Source of the DNA: Clostridium sp. CAG:253
GTDB taxonomy: Bacteria; Bacillota; Clostridia; Lachnospirales; Lachnospiraceae
Direction of reading: 5' to 3'
Assembly: GCA_000436755.1 (NCBI GenBank)
Contig: FR887331.1
Coordinates: 1 to 10,995 of the forward strand
DNA length: 10,995 bases
The notes under the pieces were generated by a model that saw only the letters and a program-made list of their open reading frames with translations, had not been told where the DNA came from and did no database searches. The position numbers were made by a program, and so were the translations under genes. The stretch's first letter is position 1. Each line of letters begins with the position of its first letter. Of the stretch, positions 1 through 6,104 are shown one piece after another.

Positions 1-1602
1 TAAGGACTTCATTGTCGGGAACAATAACACATCCCTTATCGCTGCACTATCTGTAAGCAACATGCAAAGTCTGTCAAGTCCGTATCCGATTCCGCCTGTT
101 GGTGGCATTCCAAGTTCGAGTGCATATAAGAAATCTTCGTCTGTATGCTCTGCCTCGTCATCCCCTGCATCTGCATTAGCATCCTGCTGTGCAAAACGTT
201 CTCTCTGATCGATTGGATCATTGAGCTCTGAATATGCGTTACACATCTCCCATGTATTACAGAAAAGCTCAAAGCGCTCTACTTTTGTAGGGTCTGTTGG
301 TTTCTTCTTTGTAAGTGGAGAAATCTCTATTGGATGGTCAGTGATAAATGTAGGCTGTATAAGTTCTTTCTCACAATATTCCTCAAAGAACAGGTTAATA
401 ATGTCACCTTTCTTGTGACGTGCTTCATATTCGATATGATGCTCGTCTGCAAGTTTCTTAGCTGCCTCATCACTTTCAACCTTATCAAAATCAATGCCTG
501 CATATTTTAAAATCGCCTCATTCATTGTCATTCTTGCAAATGGCCTGCCAAGGTCAATTTCAACACCATTGTATGAAATCTTTGTTGAACCTACAACTTT
601 TTCTGCCAGATAACGGAACATTGATTCTGTAAGTTCCATCATTCCTTCGTAATCTGTATATGCCTGATAAAGCTCCATAAGTGTAAACTCTGGGTTGTGT
701 CTTGTATCTACTCCTTCATTGCGGAATACACGTCCAATTTCGTATACTCTTTCAAGCCCACCTACTATAAGTCTCTTTAAATATAATTCTAATGAAATAC
801 GAAGCTTTACATCTTCATTGAGCGCATTATAGTGTGTTTCAAACGGTCTTGCTGCTGCACCACCGGCATTAGATACAAGCATCGGTGTTTCTACTTCCAT
901 GAAATCTCTTGATGCAAGGAAATTTCTTATTTCTTTCATCATAAGCGATCTCTTTACAAATACGTTTTTACTTTCCTCATTCATAATAAGGTCAATGTAT
1001 CTCTGACGATAACGTACATCTGTATCTGTAAGACCATGGAACTTCTCTGGTAAAATCTGAAGTGATTTCGATAATAATGTCAATTCTTCTGCATGTATGG
1101 AAATCTCTCCTGTTTTTGTTCTAAATGCATAACCTTTTATGCCATAGATATCACCTATATCTGATTTTTTAAATACAGCATATGGCTCTTCTCCAATTGA
1201 ATCTCTTGACACATATATCTGTATTTTTCCTTTAAGATCCTGAATATTACAAAATGAAGCCTTTCCCATTACACGCTTAAACATCATACGACCTGCTACT
1301 GATACCTGAATAGGAGAGGCATCCATTATCGCTCTTCTTTCGTTGTAATCATCATTTATTACTTTACGAGCTTCTGCTTCATCCATTCCCTCTGTATCAG
1401 GCTTAGCTCTGCCTGCAAGAAGTTTCTCTTCATGTGCTGTGTAAAGTTCTTTTACTTCATCCGAATGATGCGTCTGATCATATTTTGTAATCTCAAATGG
1501 ATCATTGCCCGCTTCCTGTAATGCGGCAAGTTTCTCTCTTCTAACTTTCAAAAGCTGATTTAAGTCCTGCTGTGTCTGTGGTTTATTCTGCTGTTGTGCC
1601 AC
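1..1602 (-). CDS. lysS: Lysyl-tRNA synthetase, class II (3' end outside window)
   Basis: Charges tRNA-Lys with lysine using ATP, in the cytoplasm. I read 534 codons with no stop before base 1, so the C-terminus lies beyond the window. Residues about 98-178 form the OB-fold anticodon-binding domain. The class II catalytic core follows, with motif 1 around MEVETPML (236-243), motif 2 FRNEG (293-297, followed by DTRHNPEFT) and motif 3 GIGYGLDR (504-511), then the usual ending LLFPTMK. Most bacterial LysS proteins end soon after motif 3, so either only a few residues are missing or there is a C-terminal extension. About 30 extra residues (roughly 64-97) precede the OB fold compared with the usual 500-residue enzyme. 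The start is GTG, supported by AAGGAG 8 bases upstream. It lies 21 bases after greA in the same direction, so the two are probably one operon. Confidence 0.96.
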   Translation of the reverse strand, partial: MAQQQNKPQTQQDLNQLLKVRREKLAALQEAGNDPFEITKYDQTHHSDEVKELYTAHEEKLLAGRAKPDTEGMDEAEARKVINDDYNERRAIMDASPIQVSVAGRMMFKRVMGKASFCNIQDLKGKIQIYVSRDSIGEEPYAVFKKSDIGDIYGIKGYAFRTKTGEISIHAEELTLLSKSLQILPEKFHGLTDTDVRYRQRYIDLIMNEESKNVFVKRSLMMKEIRNFLASRDFMEVETPMLVSNAGGAAARPFETHYNALNEDVKLRISLELYLKRLIVGGLERVYEIGRVFRNEGVDTRHNPEFTLMELYQAYTDYEGMMELTESMFRYLAEKVVGSTKISYNGVEIDLGRPFARMTMNEAILKYAGIDFDKVESDEAAKKLADEHHIEYEARHKKGDIINLFFEEYCEKELIQPTFITDHPIEISPLTKKKPTDPTKVERFELFCNTWEMCNAYSELNDPIDQRERFAQQDANADAGDDEAEHTDEDFLYALELGMPPTGGIGYGLDRLCMLLTDSAAIRDVLLFPTMKSL

Positions 1603-1610
1603 TTTTATTG

Positions 1611-1616
1611 CTCCTT
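1611..1616 (-). promoter_or_regulatory. Ribosome binding site fixing the GTG start of lysS
   Basis: On the minus strand AAGGAG sits 8 bases before GTG at 1602, inside the 21-base gap after the greA stop codon. There is no ATG in the right frame near this spacing, so GTG is the start. Confidence 0.8.
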
Positions 1617-1623
1617 CCGTTCT

Positions 1624-2103
1624 TTATCTGCTTACGCTTATTACTTCGTATTTTATCATCTCGCCATTTGGTGTCTCAATTTCAATAACGTCACCCTTCT
1701 TTGCACCTATAAGTGCTGCTCCGACAGGTGATTCATTTGAGATTTTATTGTTAAGGCAGTCAACCTCAGTTGAACCTACAATTTTATACTCCATCTCGTC
1801 ACCAAATTCTATATCTTTAATTTTTACTGTAGCACCTACATTTACCTTGTCGGCATCTCCCTCATCGTGCTCTACTACTTCGGCATTTTTAAGGATATTA
1901 TCTATCTCTTCAATACGTGCTTCAATATCACGCTGCTCATCTTTTGCAGCATCGTACTCAGCATTCTCCGATAAGTCTCCCTGCTCTCTTGCCTCTTTAA
2001 TTTTCTGTGCTACTTCTTTTCTTTTATTTAATTTTAAGTCATTTAATTCATCTTCCAGCGCTTTAAGACCTTCACGGGTCATAAGATTTTTCTTTTCAGC
2101 CAT
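1624..2103 (-). CDS. greA: Transcription elongation factor GreA
   Basis: Binds in the RNA polymerase secondary channel and stimulates cleavage of backtracked transcripts. The 159-residue length is typical. Residues 1 to about 76 are the antiparallel coiled coil; its tip carries GDLSENAEYDAAKDEQ (42-57), with acidic residues Asp43 and Glu46 corresponding to the essential pair of GreA. Residues about 85-159 are the FKBP-like C-terminal domain with the family signature ISNESPVGAALIGAKKGD (121-138). The ATG at 2103 has GGAGG 7 bases upstream (2111-2115). It is the first gene of the greA-lysS unit and has a consensus promoter immediately before it. Confidence 0.97.
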   Translation of the reverse strand: MAEKKNLMTREGLKALEDELNDLKLNKRKEVAQKIKEAREQGDLSENAEYDAAKDEQRDIEARIEEIDNILKNAEVVEHDEGDADKVNVGATVKIKDIEFGDEMEYKIVGSTEVDCLNNKISNESPVGAALIGAKKGDVIEIETPNGEMIKYEVISVSR

Positions 2104-2139
2104 CTTAAATCCTCCATAAATTCATATTCATATCGCTTG

Positions 2140-2168
2140 ATTATACTGCAAATTCGCTATTTAGTCAA
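2140..2168 (-). promoter_or_regulatory. Sigma-A promoter for greA-lysS
   Basis: Reading the minus strand, -35 TTGACT (2163-2168) and -10 TATAAT (2140-2145) are separated by exactly 17 bases. This is 11 of 12 consensus positions and points to strong constitutive transcription. The -35 box lies only 17 bases beyond the stop codon of the upstream esterase gene, and no terminator separates them, so some readthrough into greA is possible. Confidence 0.88.
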
Positions 2169-2185
2169 CTATAGCATTTTTGGGG

Positions 2186-3736
2186 CTACTCCCAAACGCC
2201 CTCATTTCTGCTTCCTGTAGCAACTGCTCCATCATCATAGCTTGTTCTGAATGGTGCCGCAGGTATGCCGTTCTTACCATAAAGAGTAACTTCTGCATAA
2301 TTTGTCCAGCAATATCTTGCATATTTTGGCTTTTCAACATCTTCTGCCGATACTACAATCGTGTTTCCACAAATTTCAGCACTTGCAGCATAATACTTTT
2401 TATCGTCACCGGCAATTTCAAATCCTGATAATTGCTGTCCTCTGCATTCCATTCCGCCATCTGCATGCTCAAAATGAAGTATCATCTTGTTTTTATCTGT
2501 TTCATATGAGTTATAAACAGGTCCAAATGCACTCTTTTCATTGTTCTTTTTATATACATGATAAAGTGCCTGCTCGCAAAGTCTTTCCCCTACAACATCT
2601 TTTTCTACCGGATGGATATTTCCGTATTCGCCCTTGTCAAGTATAACTGCAATTCCCGTATTTTTTACAGTTTTAAAAAGACGCATCTGTGCTTCTCTTA
2701 TGAACGGCCAGTTGTGATAATCAGGCTCCCCGTCATTTTTAAACATAGGAAGCTGCACACACATAAACGGAAGTTCATCATCTCTCCAGTCATGGCGCCA
2801 TTGTCTTACAAGTGTAGAAAGCATTGTATAATATGTATAAGGCATATGGTCGTCTTCCTCACCCTGATAATATAAAAAACCTCTCAATGTGTAAGGCATT
2901 ACTCTTTTTAACAATGATTCATACAGTCCGCATGGTCTTGTCTCATTCCTTGGTCCCATCGGTCCCGGATACTGATTTTCTCCAAAAAGACTTATCGCCT
3001 CATCCCATGTAGGATTCTCTGCTGTTTGATAATAATGTCCCACATTTTTATCAAACTCTGCCTGATATTTAATATAATCTTCTCTGGCTTTTATGTACTC
3101 TTCAATATCCTGCCCCTTAACTGCCTTGTCATATTTATCAAGATATGGTTTTAAAAGTGTCTCCTGTTCCATAAATTCCCTGCTTGTCCAGCATGAAGCA
3201 GAAGTTCCTCCCCAGTTACATCCGATAATTCCGACTGTAACTCCAAGCTCTTTTGAAAGTTTTTTTGCAAAATAATATGCAACGGCAGACCATTTCTTAC
3301 ATGTATCCGGTGTACAATGCTGCCACTCACTCTGCTTTTCTGCCTCTGATAATTCTTCGCCTACCCATGATACTTTTGGTGTATAATAATATCTCACGCC
3401 CTCGTCTTTTACATTTGCACAAACTTCTTTTCCGTTCTTGCTGTTTTGAAGTTCAAGTTCCATGTTTGACTGACCTCCGGCAAGCCACACCTCACCGAGC
3501 ATTATATCAATATATTTCTTTGTCTCATTTCCATCTGACACCTCAAGTTCATATGGTCCACCTGCTTCCATCGGTGGAAGCTCTATTTCCCATTTTCCGT
3601 CTTTTACATCCGTACTTATTTTATTATCACCTATAACTGCTGTAACACTCTGTGCATCGCTCTCTCCCCAAAGCAATATATTTTTTTCTCTCTGAAATAC
3701 CATATGATTACTAAATATAGCCGGTAATCTTAACAT
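2186..3736 (-). CDS. Sialate O-acetylesterase-like SGNH carbohydrate esterase
   Basis: Probable cytoplasmic esterase removing O-acetyl groups from a sugar (sialic acid, or acetylated plant-glycan oligosaccharides); the substrate cannot be told from sequence. From the chosen start it has 516 residues and no signal peptide. An N-terminal beta domain (about 1-80, beginning MLRLPAIFSNHMVFQRE) is typical of the SASA family. The catalytic region has GGQSNM with nucleophile Ser90, the oxyanion block GCNWGGTSASCW (172-183), YYQGEED (289-295) where many relatives have WYQGESN, and DKGEYGNIHP (367-376) with the likely catalytic His375. The frame stays open upstream to 3835, but ATG 3736 has AGGAGG 7 bases before it and matches the family N-terminus, while the upstream ATG has none. 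A palindrome just upstream suggests repressor control. It stands alone, divergent from the gene at 4003. Confidence 0.88.
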   Translation of the reverse strand: MLRLPAIFSNHMVFQREKNILLWGESDAQSVTAVIGDNKISTDVKDGKWEIELPPMEAGGPYELEVSDGNETKKYIDIMLGEVWLAGGQSNMELELQNSKNGKEVCANVKDEGVRYYYTPKVSWVGEELSEAEKQSEWQHCTPDTCKKWSAVAYYFAKKLSKELGVTVGIIGCNWGGTSASCWTSREFMEQETLLKPYLDKYDKAVKGQDIEEYIKAREDYIKYQAEFDKNVGHYYQTAENPTWDEAISLFGENQYPGPMGPRNETRPCGLYESLLKRVMPYTLRGFLYYQGEEDDHMPYTYYTMLSTLVRQWRHDWRDDELPFMCVQLPMFKNDGEPDYHNWPFIREAQMRLFKTVKNTGIAVILDKGEYGNIHPVEKDVVGERLCEQALYHVYKKNNEKSAFGPVYNSYETDKNKMILHFEHADGGMECRGQQLSGFEIAGDDKKYYAASAEICGNTIVVSAEDVEKPKYARYCWTNYAEVTLYGKNGIPAAPFRTSYDDGAVATGSRNEGVWE

Positions 3737-3743
3737 AAATTTT

Positions 3744-3749
3744 CCTCCT
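3744..3749 (-). promoter_or_regulatory. Ribosome binding site fixing the esterase start
   Basis: The minus strand reads AGGAGG 7 bases before ATG 3736. It falls inside the longer open frame, which shows that the 33 extra codons up to 3835 are untranslated leader rather than protein. Confidence 0.85.
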
Positions 3750-3755
3750 GCATAA

Positions 3756-3781
3756 TTAAAATTAGGTACACCTAAAATTAA
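3756..3781. promoter_or_regulatory. 26-bp interrupted palindrome, candidate operator
   Basis: The core is TTAGGT-AC-ACCTAA (3762-3775), with perfect 6-base arms around a 2-base centre. Outside it, AA and then TTAA occur on both sides (TTAA at 3756-3759 and 3778-3781), so the outer arms pair as well. It sits 6 bases upstream of the esterase ribosome binding site, a position suited to a repressor operator or roadblock. There is no T tract, so it is not a terminator. The regulator is unknown. Confidence 0.5.
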
Positions 3782-3940
3782 ATCTTTGATATATTCGTTG
3801 CACCAGTACAAAACACTGCTTACATAATAATACATTTGTTCAGAAATATAAAGTTTTTTTTAGTCACCGTAACAATCTGTATCAAAAAAATCATATGTTA
3901 ACAGCAGTCATAACAAAAATAATTCCTTTTTTACTTGTTC

Positions 3941-3969
3941 TTGTCACACTTTCAAATATAGGTTATAAT
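3941..3969 (+). promoter_or_regulatory. Sigma-A promoter for the gene at 4003
   Basis: -35 TTGTCA (3941-3946) and -10 TATAAT (3964-3969) are separated by 17 bases. The predicted transcript start is near 3976, giving a leader of about 27 bases with AGGGAGG at 3987-3993. The rest of the 266-base gap between 3737 and 4002 holds the palindrome at 3756-3781 and AT-rich sequence; I could not pick a convincing promoter for the divergent esterase gene there. Confidence 0.85.
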
Positions 3970-4002
3970 TAAATATATTATGATTCAGGGAGGCGGGTAT
4001 AA

Positions 4003-5043
4003 ATGAAAAAGATAAATTTTTTTAGTAAAATCCTTACCGGGATTATCACTGTTGCCATCGTCGCTGTTGTTGCCTTTTTAGCTCTCAACAATAGAAAGAC
4101 AAAACTTTACAGCGATTCGTCAACCACCGGTAATACATCTTGTAACCTTTTAAATGGCGGTCTCTTTACGCAGGCTGACAATGTTATCTATTTTGCAAAT
4201 CCTAACGATAACAATAAACTTTACAAAATGAATGCAAATCTCACAAAAATCCAAAAATTATATAACGATAAAGTAAGTTATATAAATGCCGCCGGCAATT
4301 ACATTTTCTATACCAGAAGAAATGATAAATTAAAAAGCACCGGCAATGCCTTACTTTCATTAAGTACAACGGGGCTTTTCAGAATTACTAAGAACGGAAC
4401 TGACCTCGGCAGACTTTACGAAAACCCTACTCAGGTTGCCTGTCTTTACGGAAATAATATCTACTATCAGCATTATGACCAAAAAAGAGGTCTTGAACTT
4501 TACTCAACAAAAATTGACGGTTCAGAGAGTAAAAAACTTAAACCTGAAGCTGTTGCTCCTTATTCCGTATCCAACAACACCATTTATTATTCTGGCTGGA
4601 ATAGAGAGCACCAGATTCATTCCATGGATATTGACGGTGGAAATCAACGTGTGATTTATGATGGCAATTGTACTTCAGTTGTTAAAGTCGGTGATTATAT
4701 TTATTTTCTTGATATGGATAAAAATTATAATCTCTGCCGTGTCGCCCTTGATGGCGGAACACCTGAAACAGTCATCAAGAATAAACTTGCCACATACAAT
4801 ATTACCAATGACGGAAATATAATCTTCTACCAGATTGATGACGGACAGAAAAACGGAATTTACATGTATGATTTAAATTCCGGAACCAATTCTCTTATCG
4901 CATCCGGTGATTATAATTTTATACATATTATTTCCGATTATGTTTTTTATGAAAAATTTGATGGAAGTACCGCCTATTATTACAACATGTCAAATGGTGA
5001 TACCAAAATATTTAATCCAAATGTTGAAAAAGATTCAAACTAA
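4003..5043 (+). CDS. Membrane-anchored seven-repeat propeller-like protein (DUF5050 type)
   Basis: Function unknown. The 346-residue protein has one N-terminal membrane segment (about 9-29) after a short basic start, with no cleavage motif, so the rest should lie outside the membrane as an anchored ectodomain. From about residue 55 it consists of repeats whose core strand is an aromatic-rich IYY/IFY block, at about 61, 100, 152, 193, 232, 273 and 313. The spacing is near 40 residues, with one longer step. Many repeats continue with a pattern like LYxxxxDG, as in ELYSTKIDG, the pattern seen in DUF5050 and TolB-like beta-propellers. Seven repeats fit a closed propeller, probably for binding a ligand or scaffolding at the cell surface. 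No catalytic motif is visible. It is monocistronic, with its own promoter and the terminator at 5055-5104. ATG 4003 has AGGGAGG 9 bases upstream. Confidence 0.82.
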   Translation: MKKINFFSKILTGIITVAIVAVVAFLALNNRKTKLYSDSSTTGNTSCNLLNGGLFTQADNVIYFANPNDNNKLYKMNANLTKIQKLYNDKVSYINAAGNYIFYTRRNDKLKSTGNALLSLSTTGLFRITKNGTDLGRLYENPTQVACLYGNNIYYQHYDQKRGLELYSTKIDGSESKKLKPEAVAPYSVSNNTIYYSGWNREHQIHSMDIDGGNQRVIYDGNCTSVVKVGDYIYFLDMDKNYNLCRVALDGGTPETVIKNKLATYNITNDGNIIFYQIDDGQKNGIYMYDLNSGTNSLIASGDYNFIHIISDYVFYEKFDGSTAYYYNMSNGDTKIFNPNVEKDSN

Positions 5044-5054
5044 ATAGCAAAAAC

Positions 5055-5104
5055 AAAAAGTACAGAGCTGTTTTGATATTTATCCAAAAAGTTCTGTACT
5101 TTTT
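5055..5104. terminator. Bidirectional intrinsic terminator
   Basis: A 15-base-pair stem (5055-5069 with 5090-5104; one G-U pair) starts 12 bases after the stop codon of the gene at 4003. The loop can extend the stem further through TTTT/AAAA and GAT/ATC pairing. The stem begins with AAAAA and ends with TTTTT, so both strands give a hairpin followed by a U tract. On the minus strand the tract is longer (TTTTTGTTTTT). It therefore serves both the plus-strand gene and the convergent metH-glycosyltransferase unit ending at 5169. Confidence 0.9.
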
Positions 5105-5122
5105 ATGGTTCTATATGTTTTA

Positions 5123-5152
5123 AATATTACTTACTACAATATTACTTGCTGC
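5123..5152. repeat. Two tandem 15-bp AT-rich repeats
   Basis: AATATTACTTACTAC (5123-5137) is followed directly by AATATTACTTGCTGC (5138-5152); they differ at 2 of 15 positions, and a third copy seems to begin with AAT. The repeats lie between the terminator and the end of the glycosyltransferase gene. The first 11 bases of copy 2 recur exactly at 10926-10936. Confidence 0.6.
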
Positions 5153-5168
5153 AATCACATCTACGTTA

Positions 5169-6101
5169 TCACTTCCAATATTCCCTGTTCATCGTACATG
5201 CAAGTACCATTTTTCTCGGAAGCTTATCATAATTTTTTCCAAGTTTATAGCCAATCAGTCTGAAACCACATTGCATCATAAAATAAATTGTCTTAATAAA
5301 TTTTCCTTTTTTCATAAGATACATTATAACTTTTTTTGCATAACCTGCACCTTCTTTTTCTGAAGATATTTTGTCAAAAATTTCATGATATTGTCTCTGT
5401 GATACACCTAAATCAAAACTTCTTACAAATTGCTGTTTACATGTATAAGAATGTGAATGTATTACTTTAGCATCTGCACAATATGCAACACTAAAACCTG
5501 CCTGCATCTCTTTATATGCCATTATCATGTCTTCATTAAAAATTGTTTTCTTGACAAATCCGCCAAGTTTTTTATACACATCAAGCCTGTACATTGCACA
5601 TACATCTGAACAAAAATATGTCTTTATTCCAAGTCTTTTTTCATCTTTCTTTGTTTTAACAACACTCTCAGACGGATAGTTTGTCTCTCTGGTCATGCGT
5701 TCTATCTCATCAGCATCTTCTCTTGCAAGCTGTCTTGCATATGATATTCCGACTTTTCTGTCATCAAATGCCTTTAAAAGATTTTCAATCACATACTCAT
5801 CATAACATACGGCATCCTGCGTCATAAAAAGGACATAATCGCTCTCTGCCATCAGTGCGCCATAAGCTCTTGTTGCTCCGTGATCAAAATCAGCTTTTTT
5901 TATCGGATGAACAGAAATTATATCAGCAAGTTCTTTACTGCATTTTTTTATATCAAATAATTTTTCGTCTTTTTTTTCAATTGTCTGCAAAAGATATATA
6001 TGCTCAGGTCTTTTACTCTGTTTATACAACTTTTCAAGCATTGACGCAAAATCGTTTCCTGCTTTATATATCGGTATAACAACATCTACACTGCTTCCCA
6101 T
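5169..6101 (-). CDS. Family 2 glycosyltransferase (rhamnosyltransferase-like)
   Basis: Transfers a sugar from a nucleotide-sugar donor, probably to a cell-surface polysaccharide; donor and acceptor are not known. The 310-residue protein has a GT-A fold beginning VDVVIPIYKAG (5-15). The segment DFDHGATRAYGALMAESDYVLFMTQDAV (71-98) contains the DHG/TR block and TQDA in the position of the metal-binding DxD. FCSDVCAMYR (163-172) and NED (189-191) follow, the latter with the likely catalytic base. The block HSHSYT (215-220) resembles RfbF/RfbG-type rhamnosyltransferases. The C-terminal 250-310 region is basic with a moderately hydrophobic helix but no clear membrane segment. ATG 6101 is only 3 bases past the metH stop, and its ribosome binding site (AGAGGAAAGG) lies within the last metH codons, so the genes are translationally close and co-transcribed. 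Confidence 0.85.
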   Translation of the reverse strand: MGSSVDVVIPIYKAGNDFASMLEKLYKQSKRPEHIYLLQTIEKKDEKLFDIKKCSKELADIISVHPIKKADFDHGATRAYGALMAESDYVLFMTQDAVCYDEYVIENLLKAFDDRKVGISYARQLAREDADEIERMTRETNYPSESVVKTKKDEKRLGIKTYFCSDVCAMYRLDVYKKLGGFVKKTIFNEDMIMAYKEMQAGFSVAYCADAKVIHSHSYTCKQQFVRSFDLGVSQRQYHEIFDKISSEKEGAGYAKKVIMYLMKKGKFIKTIYFMMQCGFRLIGYKLGKNYDKLPRKMVLACTMNREYWK

Positions 6102-6104
6102 TTT

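Noticed and set aside
2179..2196. TTTGGG/CCCAAA hairpin at the end of the esterase gene as a terminator
   Set aside because: The stem is only 6 bases and is followed on the minus strand by A residues, not a T tract.
3762..3775. DtxR/IdeR-type iron box
   Set aside because: The TTAGG half-sites look similar, but the 2-base centre does not match the 19-bp consensus spacing, and a carbohydrate esterase is not a usual iron-regulated target.
3737..3835. 33-codon N-terminal extension of the esterase
   Set aside because: There is no ribosome binding site at 3835. The family N-terminus and AGGAGG both point to 3736, and the extension would run through the palindrome.
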